NCBI GenBank assembly: GCA_023485185.1
Contig: JAMCZP010000330.1
Span: 1 to 5,792 of the forward strand
Length of the DNA: 5,792 bases
Source of the DNA: Gammaproteobacteria bacterium
GTDB lineage: Bacteria > Pseudomonadota > Gammaproteobacteria > Pseudomonadales > Halomonadaceae
Direction of reading: 5' to 3'
Shown: positions 1 through 5,792 of the stretch, in pieces
Layout: each line of letters opens with the position of its first letter
How positions within the stretch are numbered: the first letter of the stretch is position 1
Position numbers and translations under genes: made by a program
The notes under the pieces: model-generated
Databases searched by the model: none
The model's input: only the letters and a program-made list of their open reading frames with translations
Told to the model about the DNA's origin: nothing

Positions 1-1
1 C

Positions 2-280
2 CCTGCACCGTTCCTCAATGAGGCGAACTTCGCTTACTTCCAGGACGCCTATGAAATTGGCCCTGAGAAAATTATTGATACCTACGCGGAAGCCTCGCAG
101 CACGTTGACCAGGGCCTATCATTAACCCTGTTCTTCCCTGATACCGCCAGTACGCGGGATATCAACAAAGCGCAGATTTATGCTTGGCGGAAGGGGATCA
201 AAACCCTTTACTACATCCGCCTACGTCAAAGCGCTTTAGAAGGTACCGAGGTAGAAGGTTGCGTCTCCTGCACTCTATAA
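2..280 (+). CDS. nrdE: Class Ib ribonucleoside-diphosphate reductase alpha subunit, C-terminal part (5' truncated by window edge)
   Basis: This is the last 92 codons of an open frame that enters from the left edge and stops at TAA 278-280. The product is the catalytic (R1) subunit that reduces ribonucleoside diphosphates to deoxyribonucleotides in the cytoplasm, using a radical supplied by NrdF. Visible hallmarks are the tandem tyrosines in KTLYYIRLR (local residues 67-75), which match the radical-transfer tyrosine pair of R1 proteins, and the C-terminal GCVSCTL tail, whose CxxC pair re-reduces the active-site disulfide and is itself reduced by NrdH-type redoxins. This tail is NrdE-like; NrdA ends differently (ESGACKI in E. 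coli). nrdF follows on the same strand, which supports class Ib. The active-site cysteines and any nrdH/nrdI genes lie outside the window. Confidence 0.93.
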   Translation, partial: PAPFLNEANFAYFQDAYEIGPEKIIDTYAEASQHVDQGLSLTLFFPDTASTRDINKAQIYAWRKGIKTLYYIRLRQSALEGTEVEGCVSCTL

Positions 281-1383
<1,103 letters not shown>

Positions 1384-1440
1384 AAAGAAGCTAATGCGGA
1401 CTGGTACTTAAGCAACGCAGTGAGTCTGCTAGCGGTAATA

Positions 1441-1474
1441 AAAAGCGGGAGTTCAAAAGAGCTCCCGCTTTTTT
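1441..1474 (+). terminator. Intrinsic terminator after nrdF
   Basis: AAAAGCGGGAG (1441-1451) pairs with CTCCCGCTTTT (1462-1472). The stem extends inward through a G:U pair and two more pairs to an AAAA tetraloop (1455-1458). Six Ts (1469-1474) follow the GC-rich stem. The A-run before the stem means it could also work from the other strand. It separates the nrd unit from the TonB operon. Confidence 0.93.
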
Positions 1475-1501
1475 GTGCTTATGACAAAGTGTTTCACAGA
1501 T

Positions 1502-1521
1502 GTTAATGATAAATATTGTCA
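1502..1521 (+). promoter_or_regulatory. Fur box (predicted iron-responsive operator)
   Basis: Positions 1502-1520 match the classical 19-bp Fur consensus at 15 of 19 positions. Read as the 7-1-7 heptamer repeat (TGATAAT-N-ATTATCA), positions 1507-1521 (TGATAAATATTGTCA) match 12 of 14 non-central bases, with palindromic AA/TT flanks at 1505-1506 and 1522-1523. It overlaps the predicted -35 element at 1516-1521, so iron-bound Fur would block RNA polymerase. The location upstream of a TonB operon agrees with the usual Fur regulon. Confidence 0.8.
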
Positions 1522-1543
1522 TTTATTATATTAGTGGTAGGCT
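1516..1543 (+). promoter_or_regulatory. Predicted sigma70 promoter of the TonB operon
   Basis: TTGTCA (1516-1521) matches the -35 consensus at five of six bases. After a 16-bp spacer comes TAGGCT (1538-1543), a weak -10 that carries an extended TG motif (TGG at 1535-1537). Transcription would start near 1550, leaving a leader of roughly 85-90 bases. An alternative -10, TATATT (1527-1532), matches better itself but lacks a good -35. Both would be covered or flanked by the Fur site. Confidence 0.5.
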
Positions 1544-1593
1544 AGACGGTGCAAAAGATAAACGCAAATCGTTCGTATACCTAATTAGTTTTT

Positions 1594-1615
1594 AGCGGCA
1601 GTGCAACTGCCCGCT
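1594..1615 (+). other. Leader hairpin upstream of the DUF3450 gene
   Basis: AGCGGCAGT (1594-1602) pairs with ACTG and CCGCT (1606-1615), leaving one bulged C (1610) and a three-base loop. The stem lies in the predicted 5' leader, ending 10 bases before the Shine-Dalgarno GGAG (1626-1629). No T-run follows, so it is not a terminator. It may protect the mRNA or tune translation; this is inference. Confidence 0.4.
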
Positions 1616-1636
1616 ACTCAGTGACGGAGTGTTGAC

Positions 1637-2419
1637 GTGCTGAACAGGCCTTTCTTTGCCTTGCGTGGATGGTGGTTAGCAGGAGTGCTTGCCAGTTGCA
1701 CGCTACTGGCAAGTGACGAAGCAGTGGCTCAAGCGGCCGATAGTGTGGAAGCCCAGCAATCCCAGGCGGCACTTCAGGAGCAAATTGATGCTGCTGATGA
1801 GCAAACCCGTGAGCAGTTGGAGGAGTTGCGCCGCTTAGAGCGCGAAACCCGCCAGATGAATGCAGATAATGCTTCCTTGGCCGGGCGTTTAGCCGAAGAA
1901 GCCGAACGCCAGCAGCGTCTAGCCACTGCATTAGATACCCTTGAAGAGACGCGCGCAGCACTTCCCGAGATTGAGCAAAATATGGCTGAGCAGCTCACTC
2001 ATTGGATAGAGGGTGATTTGCCATTTCTACGTGATGAGCGTTTAGCGCGTGTTCAACGCCAGCCAGACCAGCAAGGTGCCAATACCATTGAGCGTATTAA
2101 TGGGCTGCTCGAAGCGTGGCGCGTTGAGCTCGATTACGGACGTGATATCGACAGCTGGCGTGGTCGTTTGCGCCAAGACGAGCGCACTCGTGAGGTGGAC
2201 TTTCTGCGTATCGGGCGTATCGGATTTTATTACTTAGCGCCGGACGGTCGCGAGGGCGGCGTGTGGAATGCAGAAGCGGGCGCCTGGCAGCCGTTAGATG
2301 ATAATTACCTGCGTGAAGTACGCAATGGTCTGCGCATGGCAGAAGATCAGCGTGCGCCAGACCTCTTAACCTTACCGCTCTCAATTAGTGTGAACGACCA
2401 GCAGGGAGAGCAACAGTGA
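1637..2419 (+). CDS. DUF3450-type periplasmic coiled-coil protein of a TonB2-type cluster
   Basis: This 260-residue protein is the first gene of the TonB operon. It starts at GTG 1637, with GGAG (1626-1629) seven bases upstream. An N-terminal signal sequence (residues about 1-31, ending AVA or AQA) is followed by a long polar, Gln/Glu/Arg-rich heptad-like coiled coil (about 37-115). The C-terminal part contains the segment VDFLRIGRIGFYYL (187-200) and a following GGVW, which I recognise as typical of DUF3450. Such proteins are commonly encoded directly upstream of TtpC/ExbB/ExbD/TonB genes, but their exact role is not established; a periplasmic partner of the TtpC coiled coil is a reasonable guess. 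The signal sequence also contains LASC (18-21), a possible lipobox, so it could instead be a lipoprotein. Its stop overlaps the start of the next gene by four bases. Confidence 0.85.
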   Translation: MLNRPFFALRGWWLAGVLASCTLLASDEAVAQAADSVEAQQSQAALQEQIDAADEQTREQLEELRRLERETRQMNADNASLAGRLAEEAERQQRLATALDTLEETRAALPEIEQNMAEQLTHWIEGDLPFLRDERLARVQRQPDQQGANTIERINGLLEAWRVELDYGRDIDSWRGRLRQDERTREVDFLRIGRIGFYYLAPDGREGGVWNAEAGAWQPLDDNYLREVRNGLRMAEDQRAPDLLTLPLSISVNDQQGEQQ

Positions 2420-3807
2420 GCCGTTATTGCCTACCTACTTATTGTCTCGTTATTCGCCGTCTTGGCTACACCTGCGCGCTACTGATGCTGATGGCGATCA
2501 GTGGCGTTTCGCTGGCACAAACCGATAGCGGTAATACGCTACGCGAAGCCCGTGAGGCTGCTGAGGCGCGCGATCAGCAGCGCCTGATGAGCTTTTTGGA
2601 CGACCAGCAAGCGTTAGAAGCCGCGTTGGAGCAGGCGAGCAGCGAGCATGAAGAAGCTCAGCAGCAGTATGACGATCTACAGGCTCAGCAGACAGAGCAA
2701 ACCCAGCTAGCGAGCGAGCTCTCTGAGCGCCAGGCAGAGCAGGGCGAAGCGCTGTCAGGTTTGCTGACTAATCTTGCTCGGCACAGCTCAGAAATACGCA
2801 ATGCATTAGGCGTCGATAGTCTGTTAACCCTGAATGAGGATGCGCTTCCTCCGCGTTTAGATGAAGTTGAAGTGCTTGAGCGCCATCAGTTAGAAACCAT
2901 GGTTGATCGCCTGGCGGCCCTAATCGCCCGTACTGGGCACGCTCAACGCCTTGAGTTACCGGTCGCGGATGCCAACGGCGATGTTGTTCCTCGCGAGCTG
3001 ATCCAGCTTGGGGATTTTGCTGCTTTTACCGACAGTGAGTTGCTTCAGCGTAACGAAAACGATGGCAGCTTGGCAGTGATGCCACGCACGCCGCAGGAAA
3101 TTGGCGGTCTGATACCTGGCTACTATCAGGGCGAAAGCACTGTGTTTGCCGTCGACCCCACTCAAGGCAGCGTGCTACAGGCGTTGACCCAGCGCCCTAG
3201 TTTATGGGAGCGCTTCCAGCAAGGTGGCTATGTAGGTTATGTCGTTGTGGCGTTGGGTATTTTAGGCTTGATCGTAGGCGTGGGTCAGTATTTGTACCTC
3301 GTGCTGGTCAGCGTGCGTGTTCGCCGCCAGCGCCAAACCCTTGATCAGTTGCAATCCAATAATCCGCTGGGCCGTGTGTTACTCCGTTTTGAAGGCATGG
3401 ATAAACATCAAACGCCGGAGGCCTTGGAAGCGCGGCTGGATGAAGCAGTACTGGCCGAGCTGCCACGGTTAGAGCGCAGTCAGCCGATAGTTAAATTGCT
3501 GGCGGCTATCGCGCCGCTGCTCGGCTTGCTGGGCACAGTGACCGGCATGATCGTGACCTTCCAGGCCATTACCGTGTTTGGCACCGGTGACCCGCAGTTA
3601 ATGGCCGGCGGTATTAGCCAGGCGCTGGTCACTACCGTATTGGGCCTGATTACCGCCGTACCGCTGCTGTTTGTGCAAACAGCGCTGTCGGGTCGCAGCC
3701 GCTATTTAACCCACGTGATTGAAGGGCAGGCGAGCGCAACCTTGGCTGATCACCTGGAGTCACAACCACCGATTAATTCACCCGTTCACACGCCTGCGGT
3801 GACTTAA
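2416..3807 (+). CDS. ttpC: TtpC-like MotA/TolQ/ExbB family proton channel protein with periplasmic N-terminal domain
   Basis: This 463-residue protein is an enlarged ExbB relative like the TtpC of Vibrio TonB2 systems, where it is needed for TonB2-dependent siderophore uptake. A Sec signal sequence (about 1-34, ending VSLA before Q35) is followed by a Gln/Glu-rich coiled coil (about 40-125) and a periplasmic domain up to about 265. Then comes the ExbB-like core: membrane segment 1 about 272-297, a cytoplasmic stretch, segment 2 about 358-383 with PLLGLLGTVTGMI (367-379), and segment 3 about 398-423. T374 and T407 line up with the two conserved channel threonines of E. coli ExbB (T148, T181). 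The GTG start at 2416 overlaps the previous stop (GTGA), with AGGGAG (2403-2408) seven bases upstream. The size agrees with TtpC rather than ordinary ExbB (about 240 residues in E. coli). The symbol is by analogy. Confidence 0.9.
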   Translation: MSRYCLPTYCLVIRRLGYTCALLMLMAISGVSLAQTDSGNTLREAREAAEARDQQRLMSFLDDQQALEAALEQASSEHEEAQQQYDDLQAQQTEQTQLASELSERQAEQGEALSGLLTNLARHSSEIRNALGVDSLLTLNEDALPPRLDEVEVLERHQLETMVDRLAALIARTGHAQRLELPVADANGDVVPRELIQLGDFAAFTDSELLQRNENDGSLAVMPRTPQEIGGLIPGYYQGESTVFAVDPTQGSVLQALTQRPSLWERFQQGGYVGYVVVALGILGLIVGVGQYLYLVLVSVRVRRQRQTLDQLQSNNPLGRVLLRFEGMDKHQTPEALEARLDEAVLAELPRLERSQPIVKLLAAIAPLLGLLGTVTGMIVTFQAITVFGTGDPQLMAGGISQALVTTVLGLITAVPLLFVQTALSGRSRYLTHVIEGQASATLADHLESQPPINSPVHTPAVT

Positions 3808-3808
3808 T

Positions 3809-4351
3809 ATGTCCACTCTTCCTCTTTGGCTTGAGCCGGTTGAGCGTTTAGTGGAGGCGGGTGGCGCCGTACTGGTCGTGCTGGCAGTGGTGGCCGTGCT
3901 GGTATTTGCCATGGCTATGGAGCGTTGGTGGTATTACCGGGTTACCTGGCGCATCGCGCGTCGCCAGCTATTGCGCCGCTGGGCGGCGCGCAGCGACCAC
4001 CGCAGTTGGAGTGCGCGCACGTTGCGTCATGTTTGGGCCGAGGCACTGGTAGCCAAGCTGCGTAAGCCGTTGCCGTGGCTAAAACTTCTGGTAGCCCTGT
4101 GTCCGTTACTGGGCTTGCTAGGCACGGTAACCGGCATGATTAGTGTATTCGACAGCCTTTCGCTGAGTGAGACTCATCAGGCGCGTGCCATGGCTGACGG
4201 TGTCGCCCGGGCAACACTGCCGACCTTGACCGGTATGGCCATCGCCGTTGTAGGGCTTTTATTTATTAGTCGTTTAGAGCACGTCATTCGTCGTGAAGAC
4301 CAGCGACTGCATGATCGCTTGGCGCGGGCAGTGGAGGAGAGTGATGCGTAG
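3809..4351 (+). CDS. exbB2: Biopolymer transport protein ExbB (short, TonB2-type)
   Basis: This 180-residue inner-membrane protein is the standard motor subunit that, with ExbD, converts the proton gradient into movement of TonB. It has three predicted membrane segments: about 18-38, 89-113 and 131-155. Between the first and second lies a strongly basic cytoplasmic stretch. Segment 2 carries PLLGLLGTVTGMI (99-111), identical to the TtpC motif encoded just upstream; T106 and T139 match the conserved channel threonines. It is shorter than E. coli ExbB, as usual for TonB2-associated copies. ATG 3809 begins one base after the ttpC stop, with only a weak upstream GGTG (3798-3801), so translation probably depends on coupling to ttpC. 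TolQ is less likely, because TonB rather than TolA/TolB genes follow. Confidence 0.92.
   Translation: MSTLPLWLEPVERLVEAGGAVLVVLAVVAVLVFAMAMERWWYYRVTWRIARRQLLRRWAARSDHRSWSARTLRHVWAEALVAKLRKPLPWLKLLVALCPLLGLLGTVTGMISVFDSLSLSETHQARAMADGVARATLPTLTGMAIAVVGLLFISRLEHVIRREDQRLHDRLARAVEESDA
4333..4346 (+). promoter_or_regulatory. Ribosome-binding site deciding the exbD start
   Basis: GGAGG (4333-4337) lies six bases before ATG 4344. The same frame also has an upstream GTG at 4293, which would add 17 residues unlike ExbD and lacks a comparable site. ATG 4344 gives a normal short basic N-terminus before the membrane segment, so it is preferred. Confidence 0.8.
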
Positions 4352-4751
4352 ACGCCGTTCTATAGATGCCACGGCTGAGAGCAATGAAGTGAACCTGACT
4401 CCCATGCTCGACGTCGTATTTATCATGCTAATTTTCTTTATCGTGACCACCAGCTTTGTCAAAGAGAGCGGTGTAGAGATTAATCGTCCAGAATCCAGCG
4501 CGGCTACCCCGCGTCCGGATGCCCAGGTGCTTGTGGCGGTTTCTCCCGAAGGCGCAGTGTGGGTAGATGGCAGCCCAGTCGATATACACCGGGTTGGCCA
4601 ACAGGTGGCCGAGATGCTGAGTGAAGATGGCTCGGTGGTCATTCAAGCGGATCGTGAGTCGACCACGGGGCTATTGATCGAGGTAATGGATCGCTTGCGC
4701 GAGGCGGGTGTCGATCAAATTGCAGTGGCGGCGAGTCGGAGTGGGTCATGA
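4344..4751 (+). CDS. exbD2: Biopolymer transport protein ExbD
   Basis: This 135-residue protein starts at ATG 4344 and overlaps exbB by eight bases. It has a short cytoplasmic tail (MRRRR...), the family motif NLTPMLDV (17-24) and one membrane helix (about 22-41). D23 corresponds to the essential proton-carrying aspartate of E. coli ExbD (D25). The remaining residues form the periplasmic domain. ExbD dimerises inside the ExbB ring and contacts TonB. The adjacent ExbB and TonB genes, and the absence of other Tol genes, favour ExbD over TolR. Its TGA stop overlaps the tonB start as ATGA. Confidence 0.94.
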   Translation: MRRRRSIDATAESNEVNLTPMLDVVFIMLIFFIVTTSFVKESGVEINRPESSAATPRPDAQVLVAVSPEGAVWVDGSPVDIHRVGQQVAEMLSEDGSVVIQADRESTTGLLIEVMDRLREAGVDQIAVAASRSGS

Positions 4752-5533
4752 TCCGTCACCTGCTGTCATTACTGGGAGGTGTGGTACTCGCGGTAGGTTT
4801 ATTCTGGCTGCTAGCGCAGCTGGTGACGCCACCAGAACAGCAGCCTGAAGAGCTGACCATGAGTATGGCCATGACCATGGTGGAGGCGCCCGAGGTGGCC
4901 CCCGAACAAGAAGCGCCTGCGCCACAACCCGTTGAGAGTGCTCCTCAGCAAGCACCACCACCCATGCCAACGCCTGAGCCGCCACCGGTGGCTGATAGTG
5001 CGATTAGCATGCCGGAAGTCGAGCTTCCTGATGAGCCCGTTGAGCCCATTGAAATGGATAGTGAATTGCCTGAGCTAACGGAGGTGACGCCGGAGCCTCA
5101 GCCCCAGCCTGCAACAGAGCCAGAACCAACGCCATCGCCCGAACCGCCTCCTGAAGTGCCACCTGCACCTGCGCCTACCCCGAGTGCTTCATCGACGGCT
5201 TCAGTAGCGGCGCCTGCCGAGCGTGAAGCCGCTCCGCAAGCCGAGCCCGCACCGTCTAATGAGCCGGTCAGCGTAGGTCAAGCCACACCGACCAGCCGGG
5301 TTAATCCAAGCTACCCCACCCGGGCGCAGCGTCGAGGCATGGAAGGCTTTGTAGAAGTGGCATTTATGATCCGTCGCGATGGTAGTGTGGATGCCTCTTC
5401 TATTCGGGTAACCAATGCGCAGCCACGCCGCGTGTTTGAAGAGGCTGCTCAGGAAGCGATTGCCCAGTGGCAGTTTGAGCCCAGCGATCAGTTGCGCAAT
5501 GCCACTCAGCGAATCGAGTTTCAGTTGAGGTAG
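4748..5533 (+). CDS. tonB2: TonB energy-transducing protein (TonB2-type)
   Basis: This 261-residue protein links the ExbB-ExbD motor to outer-membrane receptors. An N-terminal membrane anchor (about 4-26) is followed by a long Pro/Glu-rich periplasmic linker (about 29-180) and a TonB C-terminal domain (about 184-261). That domain begins with NPSYPTRAQRRGMEG (186-200) and contains the typical pattern of G-V-E-V-F, D-G-V and W-F-P residues. The domain should bind receptor TonB boxes. The ATG at 4748 overlaps the exbD stop (ATGA), with GGAG (4738-4741) six bases upstream. Two features differ from E. coli TonB: the anchor lacks the normal S-x3-H arrangement (here H4 comes before S7), and the linker is almost purely acidic, without Lys-Pro repeats. 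The length is a little above E. coli TonB (239). Confidence 0.93.
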   Translation: MIRHLLSLLGGVVLAVGLFWLLAQLVTPPEQQPEELTMSMAMTMVEAPEVAPEQEAPAPQPVESAPQQAPPPMPTPEPPPVADSAISMPEVELPDEPVEPIEMDSELPELTEVTPEPQPQPATEPEPTPSPEPPPEVPPAPAPTPSASSTASVAAPAEREAAPQAEPAPSNEPVSVGQATPTSRVNPSYPTRAQRRGMEGFVEVAFMIRRDGSVDASSIRVTNAQPRRVFEEAAQEAIAQWQFEPSDQLRNATQRIEFQLR

Positions 5534-5537
5534 CGTT

Positions 5538-5792
5538 ATGAAGCATTTTTTATGTGTGCTATTGCTGAGTGCCTGGTCAGCGTCGGCCCTTGCAAGTCCT
5601 GCCTTGCGAGGGGATGTGATTTCCGATCTCAACGCGCTGCAGGCCCAGTTACAAGATGGCGCGTTATCCAGCGTCGTCGAGCGTGCAACCGCCCAAGCCG
5701 AGCGATTATCGGGTGGCAACCAAGCTGATCGCTGGGCCAGCGCGCTTTACCAGCAGCTCGCAGCAGGCGCGTTAGCCCGTCAAGAGCAGCCC
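5538..5792 (+). CDS. Secreted protein, probable TPR component of the TonB2 cluster (3' truncated by window edge)
   Basis: An open frame starts at ATG 5538 and runs to the end of the window without a stop (85 codons visible). GAGG (5527-5530) lies seven bases upstream, and the gene begins four bases after the tonB stop. The N-terminus MKHFLCVLLLSAWSASALA is a clear Sec signal peptide with cleavage expected after residue 19; there is no lipobox. The visible mature part is Ala/Gln/Leu-rich and helical in character. In TonB2-type operons a periplasmic tetratricopeptide-repeat protein commonly follows tonB, so this is the likely identity. No diagnostic TPR motif can be confirmed in this fragment, so the TPR call rests mainly on context. 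Confidence 0.7.
   Translation, partial: MKHFLCVLLLSAWSASALASPALRGDVISDLNALQAQLQDGALSSVVERATAQAERLSGGNQADRWASALYQQLAAGALARQEQP

Noticed and set aside
1396..1429. Second stem after nrdF
   Set aside because: The seven-pair stem includes a G:U pair, has a 20-base loop and no T-run; the terminator at 1441-1474 explains the region.
1614..1998. Reverse-strand open frames opposite the DUF3450 gene start
   Set aside because: They are antisense shadows, low in complexity and without motifs, while the forward frame has a start site, signal sequence and family motif.
2049..2237. 62-residue forward open frame inside the DUF3450 gene
   Set aside because: It is fully contained in another reading frame of a supported gene and has no ribosome-binding site or motif.
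4293..4343. Upstream GTG start for exbD
   Set aside because: It adds 17 residues unlike ExbD and lies deep in exbB; ATG 4344 has a strong GGAGG site and gives the normal family N-terminus.
3809..4751. TolQ/TolR identity for the ExbB/ExbD pair
   Set aside because: They are followed by a TonB with a TonB C-terminal domain and preceded by TtpC and a Fur box, not by tolA/tolB/pal.
5201..5719. 172-residue reverse-strand open frame across tonB and the following gene
   Set aside because: It lies antisense to well-supported genes, has no recognisable domain or ribosome-binding site, and is explained by the base composition of the opposite strand.

Overview
The window looks like chromosomal DNA of a moderately GC-rich gammaproteobacterium. 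The genes are closely packed, the Shine-Dalgarno sites are GGAG-like, and there is an Escherichia-type Fur box. The mix of an enterobacterial-like class Ib ribonucleotide reductase and a TonB2-type energising operon (DUF3450 + TtpC + ExbB + ExbD + TonB + probable TPR protein) suggests a marine or halophilic lineage. A Halomonas-like organism is my guess, but the sequence alone does not prove it. All genes are on the + strand.

Layout. Positions 2-280 are the 3' end of nrdE, the class Ib ribonucleotide reductase large subunit. Positions 281-411 are an unusually long nrdE-nrdF gap with a GC-rich hairpin. Positions 412-1383 are nrdF, the radical-generating small subunit, with all six metal ligands and the radical tyrosine in place. 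A strong intrinsic terminator at 1441-1474 ends this unit. Positions 1475-1636 are the control region of the next operon: a good Fur box (1502-1521), an overlapping sigma70-like promoter, and a leader with a small hairpin.

The second operon reads DUF3450 protein (1637-2419), TtpC-like large ExbB paralogue (2416-3807), ExbB (3809-4351), ExbD (4344-4751), TonB (4748-5533) and the start of a secreted protein, probably the TPR protein usual in these clusters (5538 to window end). Most junctions overlap by 4 to 8 bases or are separated by 1 to 4 bases, so the genes are probably translationally coupled.

How they work together. ExbB and ExbD form the proton-driven motor that energises TonB, which spans the periplasm and pulls on outer-membrane TonB-dependent receptors for iron-siderophore or similar uptake. 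TtpC and the DUF3450 protein are accessory parts known from TonB2-type systems, and their mechanism is poorly understood. The Fur box predicts induction under iron limitation. Class Ib ribonucleotide reductase, usually Mn-dependent and used when iron is short, sits next door, so the window may be a small iron-starvation neighbourhood. No mobile element, CRISPR array, tRNA or rRNA was seen.
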